DNA from: an uncultured Veillonellaceae bacterium
GTDB lineage: Bacteria > Bacillota > Negativicutes > Selenomonadales > Selenomonadaceae
Length of the DNA stretch: 58,333 nucleotides
NCBI GenBank assembly: GCA_902801565.1
Contig: CADCIX010000011.1
Location: 1 to 58,333, forward strand
Direction of reading: 5' to 3'
A program made the position numbers and the translations under genes. Positions 16,301 to 23,846 of the stretch are shown here, piece after piece (positions within the stretch are counted from its first letter, which is position 1; every line of letters starts with the position of its first letter). A model generated the notes under the pieces. That model saw only the letters and a program-made list of their open reading frames with translations, ran no database searches and was not told the DNA's origin.

Positions 16301-16801
16301 GAAATGCTCCCTGCGGGGATGCTCTATTTCTTCCTGAAGTATCCCATACATACATTCGGTGCAAAGGTTGAGGCAGCGCAGGCAAGAAAGGAAATCTGGA
16401 AAGAGCTGAAGATGCCCGGATGGGTTCTGGCGGACGAGGAAGTCATTCGCGCAATTGACAGCAGTCTGGAGTTCATCAAGGTGAGGCTTACAAAGAACGG
16501 GATCAATGCCTCGGATATGTCCAAGGTGAAAACGACAGAGGAATTTTCTATTTTATTGGATTATATTGACTATTTATTGGCTGAGACGGGAAAGAATATC
16601 CTTTCGGGGGATATCTCACCCAATCCCTATCAGTTGAATGACAGGATGCCCTGCACCTTCTGTCCCTATCAGGTGGTCTGCGGTTTTGATCTCACAAAAG
16701 AAGGCCTTCGGTACAGGAAATTGGAAAAACAAGGAGATGCCGAGTTAATAGCGGCCATGAAATCGGCAAGGAAAGGCGGTGGGAAACATGGCGTGGACTG
16801 A
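13319..16801 (+). CDS. addB: ATP-dependent helicase/deoxyribonuclease subunit B
   Basis: AddB partners AddA in end resection for double-strand break repair, the Firmicute counterpart of RecBCD. The N terminus carries a Walker A loop GRAGSGKTT (about 7-15). The C terminus has the RecB-like nuclease core IIDYKTGSSAVN and cysteines for the Fe-S staple: one in CYHSCPFQHF upstream and a cluster CTFCPYQVVC near the end. Its length (1160 residues) is normal. The frame is open to 13217, but GGGAGG and alignment of the Walker loop place the start at 13319. It overlaps addA by 14 bases. Confidence 0.95.
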   Translation: MLEFIIGRAGSGKTTACLGDMKKRMEDTPLGAPLILLLPEHMTYKVERELASSMEAGRGFLRAQVFGFRRFARKVLLETGGMAYPLVTDVGRSLLLKKILHRRQTELKIFQRAAKQKGFSHSLAEAIQEMKSYGMDASRLSEAAEKAEDFQLQGKLQDLSILMEDFHAAMKGRYNDNEDVMDALVRRLPGAEFLKGAEVWVDGFIFFNPQERNVLEGLMRLGCQMHVSLAMDPEVQSSENLRQTGIFHRSWETMKALETMAEGLSISWKVRPLTGFHRGRKKSLCQVEQNLFRFPVASSKAGEGVSFAEAAVRRLEVDAAVSDMRRLCREQGFCYRDIGVLLREDAYGSLLDLALEEHGIPFFRDSKRSAAHHPLAELVRSSFEALRGWRYEPVFRCLRTGFFPVTWDQLDRLENYVLEFGIRGSKRWLMEEEWNWQRRSLEDVSGQTGEKVAEVLLEVNFARRQAAAPLAAFGKALKTAKTVEEITLALYEFLMELKVPERLEEWAERAEEHGRLDAAMEHRKIWDDVMELMDQIVEISGAEHMALGEYAEILAEGLEALQMSLVPPGLDHVSVAAFDQNSLGNSRAIYILGANEGVMPRRSREKGLFTDAERLHLAEAGVEISSGAMEGSLAEKYLLYRGFTEARDYLWVSYSMADAAGKGLAPSSLVGRLRAMLPEAEHIFLPLETLAFMETDRGEKKLGRMAALRLSDGRHALSGLVRALRKRRDGQEMEEWWRDAYNWILEENSLRESRKTAMTGLFAGAGEEKLPVLLAEQIFAPNRRLRGSVTRFECYHSCPFQHFARYGLKLKERQEYRFQAMDLGTLLHSALREFGENLKASGRRWKDVGEEECHSMCAEILERLMSRLRNELLMSTAQYRHQQERIQLLAERSIRRIVALDAVSQFHPEAYECSFGGGNGVAPLSYRLKNGVRVEVMGQIDRMDLDEDGRYFLIIDYKTGSSAVNLLEVYYGLRMQLLTYLLVAKNLLAKSEGKEMLPAGMLYFFLKYPIHTFGAKVEAAQARKEIWKELKMPGWVLADEEVIRAIDSSLEFIKVRLTKNGINASDMSKVKTTEEFSILLDYIDYLLAETGKNILSGDISPNPYQLNDRMPCTFCPYQVVCGFDLTKEGLRYRKLEKQGDAELIAAMKSARKGGGKHGVD

Positions 16802-19800
16802 AAGCCAGAGACTGGCCATTGAGACGAGGGACAGGAATCTTTTGGTGGCGGCTGCTGCAGGTTCCGGCAAGACAGCTGTGCTGGTGGAACGCATCATCCG
16901 GCAGGTTCTGGATGGGGAATGCGATGTGGACCGGTTGCTGGTTGTGACCTTTACCCATGCGGCAGCAGAGGAAATGCGTATGCGTATTGAGGCCGCATTG
17001 CGGAAGCAATTGGAGCAGACGATGGACGAGGGAAGGCAGGAGCGGATGGAGCGACAGTTGATCCTGCTTTCCGGTGCCTCGATATCGACCCTGCATTCTT
17101 TTTGCCAGACGGTGATCCGGCAAAATTTTTCCGCGCTGGATCTGGACCCTGAGTTTCGCCTGGCGGGAGAACAGGAACTTCAACTAATGAAGCAGGATGT
17201 CCTGGTGGAACTTTTTGAGGAGGAATACGAAAAGGGGCGAGAGGAATTCCTTCACTTTGTCGATGCTTTTGGCGGGGATGAGCGTGGAGATGAGAAGCTC
17301 TATGAACTTGTGCTTCGGCTCTATCATTATGCACAAAGCCAGCCTTTCCCCGAAACATGGCTGAAATCCCTGCCGGCAGGCCTGGATTTGCCCGAAAATG
17401 CAAGTCTGGTCGATACCCCGTGGTATGGCATCCTCCAGCAGAAGATGCAGAGGGAACTGGATGGGGCCCTGGAGGAAGCAGGGCAGGTATTGGAAGACCT
17501 TGAAGTATTGGGCGCCGGGCCCTATGCTGAAACCGTGAAATCCGATATTGCTGTGCTCCAATCCCTGCGCCGGGCATTGGAGATGGATTCCTGGGATGCC
17601 ATACAAAAAGCATTTTCTTCCATGTCGTTTGAGAGGCTCAAGAGTCTGCGCGGTGCGGATGACGGGCTGAAGGAAGCTGCTTCTTTGGCAGTGAAGAAAC
17701 CGCGAGAGCATTATAAGAAGATGGTTTCCGACATGCAGAAGGAATATTTCCAGGAGACAGAGGCGGAGCAGATCGAGGATATGCGGGCCGCATCAAAGGA
17801 TATCGCAGAACTTTGCTTCCTGACGGAAAATTTTGCGACAGCCTTTGCCGCCGCAAAGCATAGGAAATCCATTGCGGATTTCAATGATCTGGAACATTTT
17901 GCGCTGCAGATCCTCTGCGAGCATGGAACGGAAGAGGGTGATCTGGTCCCATCTGCATCCGCAAAGGCATTGCAAAAGCATTTTCAGGCAGTCATGGTGG
18001 ATGAGTACCAGGACATCAATGGGGTGCAGGAAGCCATTCTTTCAATGCTGGCAAGCAGAGAGAAGCCGAATCTTTTTTGCGTGGGGGATGTGAAGCAGAG
18101 CATTTACCGCTTTCGTCTGGCAGACCCGACACTGTTCCTGAAGAAATATCGGGAGTATCCGAAACTGGGAGAAGAATACGCAAGGATTGACCTCTCCCAA
18201 AATTTCCGCAGCCGTCCGGAAATTCTTTCCGCCATTAATTTCGTTTTTGCCCAGGTGATGTCGGAAGGAGCCATGGAGCTTGCATATGATGAGGCAGCGG
18301 CATTGCATCCGGGGGTGGAATATCCGCCTTGCGATGGAAGAGGCCTGAAGGGACCTGCGGAGCTTCATATCGTTTTCGATGATGGGGAAGAAGAGTCATC
18401 TTCGAAAGATGAGACAGCAGAGCAAAAGGGCGAGGAAGGTCCCAAGGGCCTGGAACGGGAAGCCATGCTGATTGCCCGTCGGCTTTGGGCGTTGATGGAA
18501 GAAAAGTATCAGGTGTTTGACAAGGAACGCCGGGAGTATCGTTCCCTGCGCTGGCAGGACATCGTCATATTGCTCAGTTCCGTCAGAGGCAAGGCGGACA
18601 AGGTCCTGGAGGTACTGCGCAAAAATGGGATTCCGGCCTATGCCGAGGTGGATGCAGGATATTTCGAACGACAGGAAGTGCGCGTGATGCTGGCACTTTT
18701 GTCCGTGTTGCACAATGCCAGGCAGGATATCCCGTTGGCGGCGGTGCTGGTTTCTCCTATAGGGAATCTGGAGTTTGCGGAGCTGGCACAGATCCGTCTG
18801 GCAGCAGAGGCGGAGGACCTTTACGGGGCCCTTCTGAAGGCCGTTGCGCCGGATTCCTCCGCAGACCGGAAGATTGTCGAAAAAATTTCCCTGTTTCTGG
18901 AGCGCCTTTCCCACTGGCGGATGCTTTCCAGGGAACTCAGTGTGCCGGAACTCATTTGGCAGCTCTATCGGGATACCGGATATTATGATTATGTGGGCGG
19001 GCTCCCGGAAGGTACGTTGCGGCAGGCGAATCTGCGCATGCTGGTGAATCGGGCAGCGGAATATGAGGCAACGGATTTCAGGGGACTGTTTCGCTTCCTG
19101 CGCTTTGTGGAACGCATGCGGGATATGGATACGGATCTCGCGGTGGCGCGTACCCTGAGCGAAAAGGAAGATGTTGTCCGAATCATGAGCATACACAAGA
19201 GCAAGGGTCTGGAGTTTCCTGTGGTCGTTCTCGCAAATATGGGAAAGAAATTCAATCTTCAGGATGCCTCCGAGACACTTCTCATGCATCGGGAATTGGG
19301 ATTGGGCCCCTATCGGGTGATCCGGGAAGAATCCTTTCGTTATCCGACCTTTGCCCGGCGGGCAATCGCGGCGAAAATCCTTCAGGAACATAAGGCAGAG
19401 GAACTCCGGGTACTCTATGTGGCCATGACAAGGGCAAGGGAGAAGCTCATTCTTGTCGGGACGGTGTCCAATGAAAAGAAATTGCGGGAAAAGGCGCTGC
19501 GCTGGTCCTCCCATGCAAAGAAAACCTGCATTTCCTTGCCGGAATATGCGTCTTTTGCGGCGGAATCCTTTTTGGATTGGGTTGGAATGGCGGTGACAAG
19601 GCATGCGGATGGAGCTGTTCTCAGAGAAAAAGCGGAAGTTTCCTCTTCTCCGACGGCTTTTTTTGACTATGAGGATGATTCCCGATGGGAAGTGCATTTG
19701 ACTGCTGCTTCCGACATACAGGCAAGAGAGATGCAACCGCCAAAAGGAGATGAGGTTTTGGCAGCCGTTGCGAAGGGAGAGCCTCTTTCGGATTCCCCGA

Positions 19801-20504
19801 AAAAGGAAGCCGTGCGCCAGCTTCTCAATTGGCATTATGATATGCGGGGTTTGGGGATGGTTCCCGCAAAACTTTCCGTCACGGAAATCAAGCGCCGCTT
19901 TGCGGAGCAGGAACAGGAGGGCAGACATCTGCAGCAAAACAGGCCCGCCGAAGAGTGGCGGCGCCCGAATTTCCTGCAGGGAAAAAAGGGCTTTACAGGC
20001 ATGGAGTATGGGACGCTCATGCACAGTGTCATGCAGCATATCGATTACAGGAGAGATGTGAGCTACAGCGGCATCAAAAACCAGCTGGAGGAAATGGTGG
20101 AGGCGGAGCTCCTGCTCCCGGAGCATATGAAAGCCATCCGCACCAAGAATGTACAGTCCTTCTTCCAATCCTCCCTTGGGCAGCGCTTGCGGAAATCCCT
20201 CCGGGCATGGAGGGAGCTTTCCTTCAGCCGCATGCTTCCGGCACATCAATTTTATGAAGAGGTCCGGGGAGAGGAAGAGCTTTTTGTCCAGGGTGTGATT
20301 GACCTGCTCTTTGAGGAGGCGGATGGAGGTCTTGTTCTCGTGGATTACAAGACGGACAGGGATACGTCACCGGACAGGGTACAAAGTGCCTATCGTGTCC
20401 AGATGGACATTTACAGCCAGGCTGTGTCAGATATCTTAGGACACTCCGTCAAGGAGCGGTATCTCTACATGCTCCACGATGGAAGTGTGGTGGATATGGC
20501 ATGA
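16788..20504 (+). CDS. addA: ATP-dependent helicase/nuclease subunit A
   Basis: The UvrD-family 3'-5' helicase and nuclease subunit of AddAB. Visible motifs in order: Walker A AAAAGSGKTAVL near residue 25, VDEYQDINGVQE (helicase motif II), VGDVKQSIYRFR (motif III), SIHKSKGLEFPVV (motif V region), LYVAMTRAREKL (motif VI), and the C-terminal nuclease LVDYKTDRD. The length, 1238 residues, is standard. The ATG at 16788 is preferred; an in-frame GTG at 16779 is possible. Overlap with addB indicates coupled translation. Confidence 0.96.
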   Translation: MAWTESQRLAIETRDRNLLVAAAAGSGKTAVLVERIIRQVLDGECDVDRLLVVTFTHAAAEEMRMRIEAALRKQLEQTMDEGRQERMERQLILLSGASISTLHSFCQTVIRQNFSALDLDPEFRLAGEQELQLMKQDVLVELFEEEYEKGREEFLHFVDAFGGDERGDEKLYELVLRLYHYAQSQPFPETWLKSLPAGLDLPENASLVDTPWYGILQQKMQRELDGALEEAGQVLEDLEVLGAGPYAETVKSDIAVLQSLRRALEMDSWDAIQKAFSSMSFERLKSLRGADDGLKEAASLAVKKPREHYKKMVSDMQKEYFQETEAEQIEDMRAASKDIAELCFLTENFATAFAAAKHRKSIADFNDLEHFALQILCEHGTEEGDLVPSASAKALQKHFQAVMVDEYQDINGVQEAILSMLASREKPNLFCVGDVKQSIYRFRLADPTLFLKKYREYPKLGEEYARIDLSQNFRSRPEILSAINFVFAQVMSEGAMELAYDEAAALHPGVEYPPCDGRGLKGPAELHIVFDDGEEESSSKDETAEQKGEEGPKGLEREAMLIARRLWALMEEKYQVFDKERREYRSLRWQDIVILLSSVRGKADKVLEVLRKNGIPAYAEVDAGYFERQEVRVMLALLSVLHNARQDIPLAAVLVSPIGNLEFAELAQIRLAAEAEDLYGALLKAVAPDSSADRKIVEKISLFLERLSHWRMLSRELSVPELIWQLYRDTGYYDYVGGLPEGTLRQANLRMLVNRAAEYEATDFRGLFRFLRFVERMRDMDTDLAVARTLSEKEDVVRIMSIHKSKGLEFPVVVLANMGKKFNLQDASETLLMHRELGLGPYRVIREESFRYPTFARRAIAAKILQEHKAEELRVLYVAMTRAREKLILVGTVSNEKKLREKALRWSSHAKKTCISLPEYASFAAESFLDWVGMAVTRHADGAVLREKAEVSSSPTAFFDYEDDSRWEVHLTAASDIQAREMQPPKGDEVLAAVAKGEPLSDSPKKEAVRQLLNWHYDMRGLGMVPAKLSVTEIKRRFAEQEQEGRHLQQNRPAEEWRRPNFLQGKKGFTGMEYGTLMHSVMQHIDYRRDVSYSGIKNQLEEMVEAELLLPEHMKAIRTKNVQSFFQSSLGQRLRKSLRAWRELSFSRMLPAHQFYEEVRGEEELFVQGVIDLLFEEADGGLVLVDYKTDRDTSPDRVQSAYRVQMDIYSQAVSDILGHSVKERYLYMLHDGSVVDMA

Positions 20505-20601
20505 TGGCAAAAAAATTGCGGAAAAAGAGGATTTTCGTTTTTGATAACGAAATATGAGAATAAGAGATGATGGGCCGATAAGTTCGATGGGAGGTAATGT
20601 C

Positions 20602-20982
20602 ATGGGCAAGATAAAGAAGATTCTCGTTCCTGTGGACGGCTCTGTCAATGGCTGCAAGGCAGTGGACGAGGCAATTTTTTTGGCACAGAAATGCAAGGCG
20701 GAGATGGACTTTGTCTACGTTGCAAGCAACATCAACAAGGACATCCCCAGCCATATCGTGTTTGACCGCATCTGGGAAAAGCTCCCGGAGGACATCAAGG
20801 CGGCAAAACATGTGGAGACAGGCAACATCCCGAAGGCAATCCTGCGTGTGGCTGAATCGGAGAAGAGCGATATGATCATCATGGGAAGCCGCGGATTGGG
20901 GCTTTTCAAGGGGGCTCTCATCGGCAGCGTCAGTCAGAAAGTTGTCGAGGAATCTTCCATTCCTGTCATGGTCATCAAGTAA
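20602..20982 (+). CDS. Universal stress protein, UspA family
   Basis: A single-domain Usp of 126 residues with the N-terminal ILVPVDGS strand-loop and a C-terminal nucleotide-binding loop GSRGLGLFKGALIGSVSQKV, close to the G2xG9xGS/T pattern of ATP-binding Usps. GGGAGGT at 20589-20595 supports the ATG at 20602 over an earlier in-frame start. It shares a terminator with the convergent exporter gene. The stress to which it responds is not evident from sequence. Confidence 0.92.
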   Translation: MGKIKKILVPVDGSVNGCKAVDEAIFLAQKCKAEMDFVYVASNINKDIPSHIVFDRIWEKLPEDIKAAKHVETGNIPKAILRVAESEKSDMIIMGSRGLGLFKGALIGSVSQKVVEESSIPVMVIK

Positions 20983-20984
20983 AA

Positions 20985-21030
20985 AGAACTCCCTGCCGGG
21001 CATCCTTGGTGCCTGGCAGGGAGCTTTGTG
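20985..21030. terminator. Bidirectional terminator between usp and the AI-2E family gene
   Basis: A 13-bp stem, CTCCCTGCCGGGC (20989-21001) with GCCTGGCAGGGAG (21011-21023). It is flanked by AAAAAG on the left and CTTTGTGT on the right, so it can serve both convergent genes. Confidence 0.8.
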
Positions 21031-22077
21031 TCAATCTTCTTCTTTGCTGAGCCAGCGGGATTTGGCAATTGCCTGTTTCATCTGCAGGCGGTCCTGGTAG
21101 ATGTCCTGGATGACCAGCTTGCAAATGGTAATGATGGGAACTGCCAGGAACATGCCGGCAGCCCCCAGAAGCTCTCCGCCGAGGATGATGCCAAGAATGA
21201 TGGCGATGGGGTGAAGGTTCAGGGATTTGCCGATGAGGTTCGGATAGACAACATTATGGTTGAACTGGGTCAATACCAGGTAAAATCCTGCCGTCTGCAA
21301 GGCGATGAGGAACGAAGAGGTTGTCGTCAGAAGGACGCCGAAGGCAGAGGCCACGGTGGGACCGAGGACAGGAATGAACTCTGCAATGCTGGATACCACG
21401 GCAAAAACGGAAGCGTAGGGGAGACCTCTCAGGTGATAATAGGTGAAGACGATGATTCCGGTGATGCAGCAGATGACCAGCTGGCTGAGTATGTAGACGC
21501 GAAGTGCCTTGAGGATGCGGTCAAAGAGGTTTATCACGCGGTTGTAGCTGCTGTGCGGGAAAAGTCCTGCCAGGTATTTCTTGATATTGTCCCCATCCTC
21601 TAAAAGGTAAAAGGTGACGAAGAGGATGATGACAAGGTCGATGGCCTTATTGAACAGGGAGATGACAAGCCCAAGAGAGGATTTCAGGGCGGTTATGCTG
21701 GCGGTCATCAGTTCGGTCCAAATGGTGTCCAGTTCCTTGGCAAGGAACGAGGAATTTTCCACGATGGAAAGCTGATAGACTTTTGCTGCAATATTTGGGA
21801 AGTCTGTTACGAAGGTGGTAAAGGTAGGAAGAAAACTATTGGAGACCACGGCAAACAGCCCTAAAGAAAAGGCCAGAAAGCAAAGGAGGACGATTCCTGC
21901 AGCGAGTGCTCTTGGCATGCGTTGCCCCAGAAAATTCACTGGGGGCAGGAGAAGCAGCTGGAGCAGCAGGGAAATAAAGATGATGAATGCCAGGTTCGGC
22001 AGGAACCAAAACATTGAGATCATGAGCAGGGACGTAATGCCCAGCAGGATGGATGTTCGGTAGTTACGCAAATGCAA
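21031..22077 (-). CDS. AI-2E family transporter (PerM/YdiK-type membrane protein)
   Basis: A 348-residue polytopic membrane protein of the AI-2E exporter superfamily, whose characterised members export signalling molecules or act as Na+/H+ antiporters. Hydrophobic segments cover about 10-80, 145-170 and the C-terminal third. The family stretches LGPTVASAFGVLL, FNHNVVYPNLIGKSLNLHPI and LGAAGMFLAVPI are present. A TTG start at 22077 follows AAGGAGGG; a second TTG lies two codons later. It is transcribed away from the TRAP transporter genes. Its true substrate cannot be read from the sequence. Confidence 0.88.
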   Translation of the reverse strand: MHLRNYRTSILLGITSLLMISMFWFLPNLAFIIFISLLLQLLLLPPVNFLGQRMPRALAAGIVLLCFLAFSLGLFAVVSNSFLPTFTTFVTDFPNIAAKVYQLSIVENSSFLAKELDTIWTELMTASITALKSSLGLVISLFNKAIDLVIILFVTFYLLEDGDNIKKYLAGLFPHSSYNRVINLFDRILKALRVYILSQLVICCITGIIVFTYYHLRGLPYASVFAVVSSIAEFIPVLGPTVASAFGVLLTTTSSFLIALQTAGFYLVLTQFNHNVVYPNLIGKSLNLHPIAIILGIILGGELLGAAGMFLAVPIITICKLVIQDIYQDRLQMKQAIAKSRWLSKEED

Positions 22078-22198
22078 AGGATTCCCTCCTTTAGTTCTTT
22101 AATTCTTTATTACATAGTTTTGATGATGTCGGCGATTATTATTATACATGATTTTCATGAGAATGGCATTGATTTTTCTCTGAAAAAATGGGTGTCTC

Positions 22199-22227
22199 TT
22201 GTTATGGGGTGATTTCTATGATATAAT
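22199..22227 (+). promoter_or_regulatory. Promoter of the TAXI-TRAP operon
   Basis: TTGTTA (22199-22204), 17-base spacer and a perfect TATAAT (22222-22227), about 60 bases before the binding-protein start. Confidence 0.75.
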
Positions 22228-22288
22228 AGCATGGAAGGCATGATATTTAAGTATATGCAGTCGAATGAGGGGAAATGGAGGGGTTTAC

Positions 22289-23254
22289 ATGAAATTCAGT
22301 TCGTTCAAAAAGGCGTTGCTTACCGGATTAGCAACCATTGCTGCAGCGGCAATGCTGGTAGGGTGTGGTGCTGATCAGGGGGCGCAGAAGCAGTTCCTGA
22401 ACATCGCGACAGGTGGTACGGCGGGTACGTACTATCCTATTGGTGGCGCGTTTGCGGAAATCCTGAACAAGGAAATCCCGGGTATGAATGCCAGTGCACA
22501 GAGCACAGGTGCTACCGTTGCCAATATCAACATGCTGAAGGAAGGCTCTGTTGACCTCGCCATTGTACAGAACGACATCACTTATTACGCTGTGAATGGC
22601 ACGGAGATGTTCAAGGACAAGAAAGTGGATAATATCCGCGGCATTGCAACCTTGTATCCGGAAACCTGCCAGTTTGTGACACTGGACTCCTCCGGGATCA
22701 AGTCCATTGCCGATCTCAAGGGCAAGCGCGTGGCAGTCGGAGCGGCTGGCAGCGGCGTCGAGGCCAATGTTCGCCAGATTCTTGCGGCTTATGGGATTGA
22801 GTACAGCGATATCGATGCGCAGTATCTTTCCTTTGCGGAAGGCGCCAATGCACTGAAGGATGGAAATGTTGATGTTGCCTGCCTCACGGCTGGTTATCCG
22901 ACGGCTTCTGTCCAGGATATCGCCTCCCAGCACAAGGTTCGCCTGTTGCCGGTGGATGGCGCTGAGGCGGATGCGTTGATCGCAAAGTATCCTTTCTATA
23001 CGAAGACCACGGTTCCGGCAGGAACTTATGCAGGTTTTGACGAGGAAATACCGACCGTTTCCGTTATGGCAATGCTGGTCTGCACGGACAAGGTGGATGA
23101 CAAGCTTGGCGGCGAGATTGCCAAGGCCATCTTCTCGAATCTTGACCGCCTCCAGGCGGCTCATTCCGTGGGCAAGCTCATCACGAAGGAAGGCGCCCTG
23201 AAGGGAATGTCTCTCCCGATGAACAAGGGTGCAGAGGATTTCTTGAAAAAGTAA
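22289..23254 (+). CDS. TAXI-family TRAP transporter solute-binding lipoprotein
   Basis: A 321-residue extracytoplasmic binding protein that delivers substrate to the TRAP permease encoded downstream. The signal peptide has a lipobox ending LVGC, so the mature protein should be lipid-anchored at Cys. TAXI signature stretches are visible: ATGGTAGTYYPIGGAFAEIL early, and GAAGSGVEANVRQIL centrally. The ATG at 22289 follows GGAGGGG. A strong terminator follows the gene, which should make this product more abundant than the permease. TAXI proteins bind glutamate and other small carboxylates in known cases, but the substrate here is unknown. Confidence 0.92.
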   Translation: MKFSSFKKALLTGLATIAAAAMLVGCGADQGAQKQFLNIATGGTAGTYYPIGGAFAEILNKEIPGMNASAQSTGATVANINMLKEGSVDLAIVQNDITYYAVNGTEMFKDKKVDNIRGIATLYPETCQFVTLDSSGIKSIADLKGKRVAVGAAGSGVEANVRQILAAYGIEYSDIDAQYLSFAEGANALKDGNVDVACLTAGYPTASVQDIASQHKVRLLPVDGAEADALIAKYPFYTKTTVPAGTYAGFDEEIPTVSVMAMLVCTDKVDDKLGGEIAKAIFSNLDRLQAAHSVGKLITKEGALKGMSLPMNKGAEDFLKK

Positions 23255-23274
23255 TGTTTTTTTTGGAAAGGACA

Positions 23275-23304
23275 GCGGGCGGTTATGGAACCGCCCGCGT
23301 TTTT
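23275..23304 (+). terminator. Intra-operon terminator/attenuator between binding protein and DUF1850 gene
   Basis: GCGGGCGGTT (23275-23284) pairs perfectly with AACCGCCCGC (23289-23298) around ATGG, followed by GTTTTTGG. It ends three bases before the next start codon, inside what looks like a transporter operon. Confidence 0.8.
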
Positions 23305-23306
23305 GG

Positions 23307-23804
23307 ATGATGAAGAGGACATGGTTTCTTTCTGTATATGCTCTGGCAGTGCTTCTTGCAATGTCCGGATTCCTTTGGCAGCCTTGTTTTTTCATTTATG
23401 GGGATGGTGCCTGTGTTGCATCCGTGCCCTTGTTGAAAGACATGCCATTTTCCATTCATTTCATTCATTCGGTGCAGAAGACGCCGGTGCTTGAGAATCT
23501 CGTGGCAAAAGCGAATGGAAGCGGCTTTGAGCTCCTTTCAACAAAGTACCAGTCCTTTGGCGTAGGGCTTCCCTTCATGAAGTCGGAAGGAGAATTCCGT
23601 GAGGAAGGGGATTATTATATCTTTGACCACATGAACCGATGGTTTCCGAAGCTGAGCCTGAGGACGGGCGTAGGGACGGAACTGACGGTTCAGGCGGAAG
23701 GACGGGAATATCGTCTTTATGAGCAGTTCCCTCCGGGCACGAAGATTGATTTGTTCGTTGCGCCTTTTTATGAAAGATTTTTCTATGGAACTGTGAAGAA
23801 ATAA
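23307..23804 (+). CDS. DUF1850 domain protein associated with TAXI-TRAP transport
   Basis: A 165-residue protein with one N-terminal hydrophobic segment (about 7-30) and a short extracytoplasmic domain containing SIHFIHSVQKTPV and the C-terminal FYERFFYG. DUF1850 genes are commonly found beside TAXI-type TRAP genes, and this one lies between binding protein and permease. Its biochemical role is not known. The start at 23307 has no recognisable ribosome site, because the terminator hairpin occupies that space. Translation may therefore be weak or may start at the second ATG (23310). Confidence 0.82.
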   Translation: MMKRTWFLSVYALAVLLAMSGFLWQPCFFIYGDGACVASVPLLKDMPFSIHFIHSVQKTPVLENLVAKANGSGFELLSTKYQSFGVGLPFMKSEGEFREEGDYYIFDHMNRWFPKLSLRTGVGTELTVQAEGREYRLYEQFPPGTKIDLFVAPFYERFFYGTVKK

Positions 23805-23846
23805 ATTTTGAATGATGAACAGTTTCTCTAGAACAGAGGTGGGACC

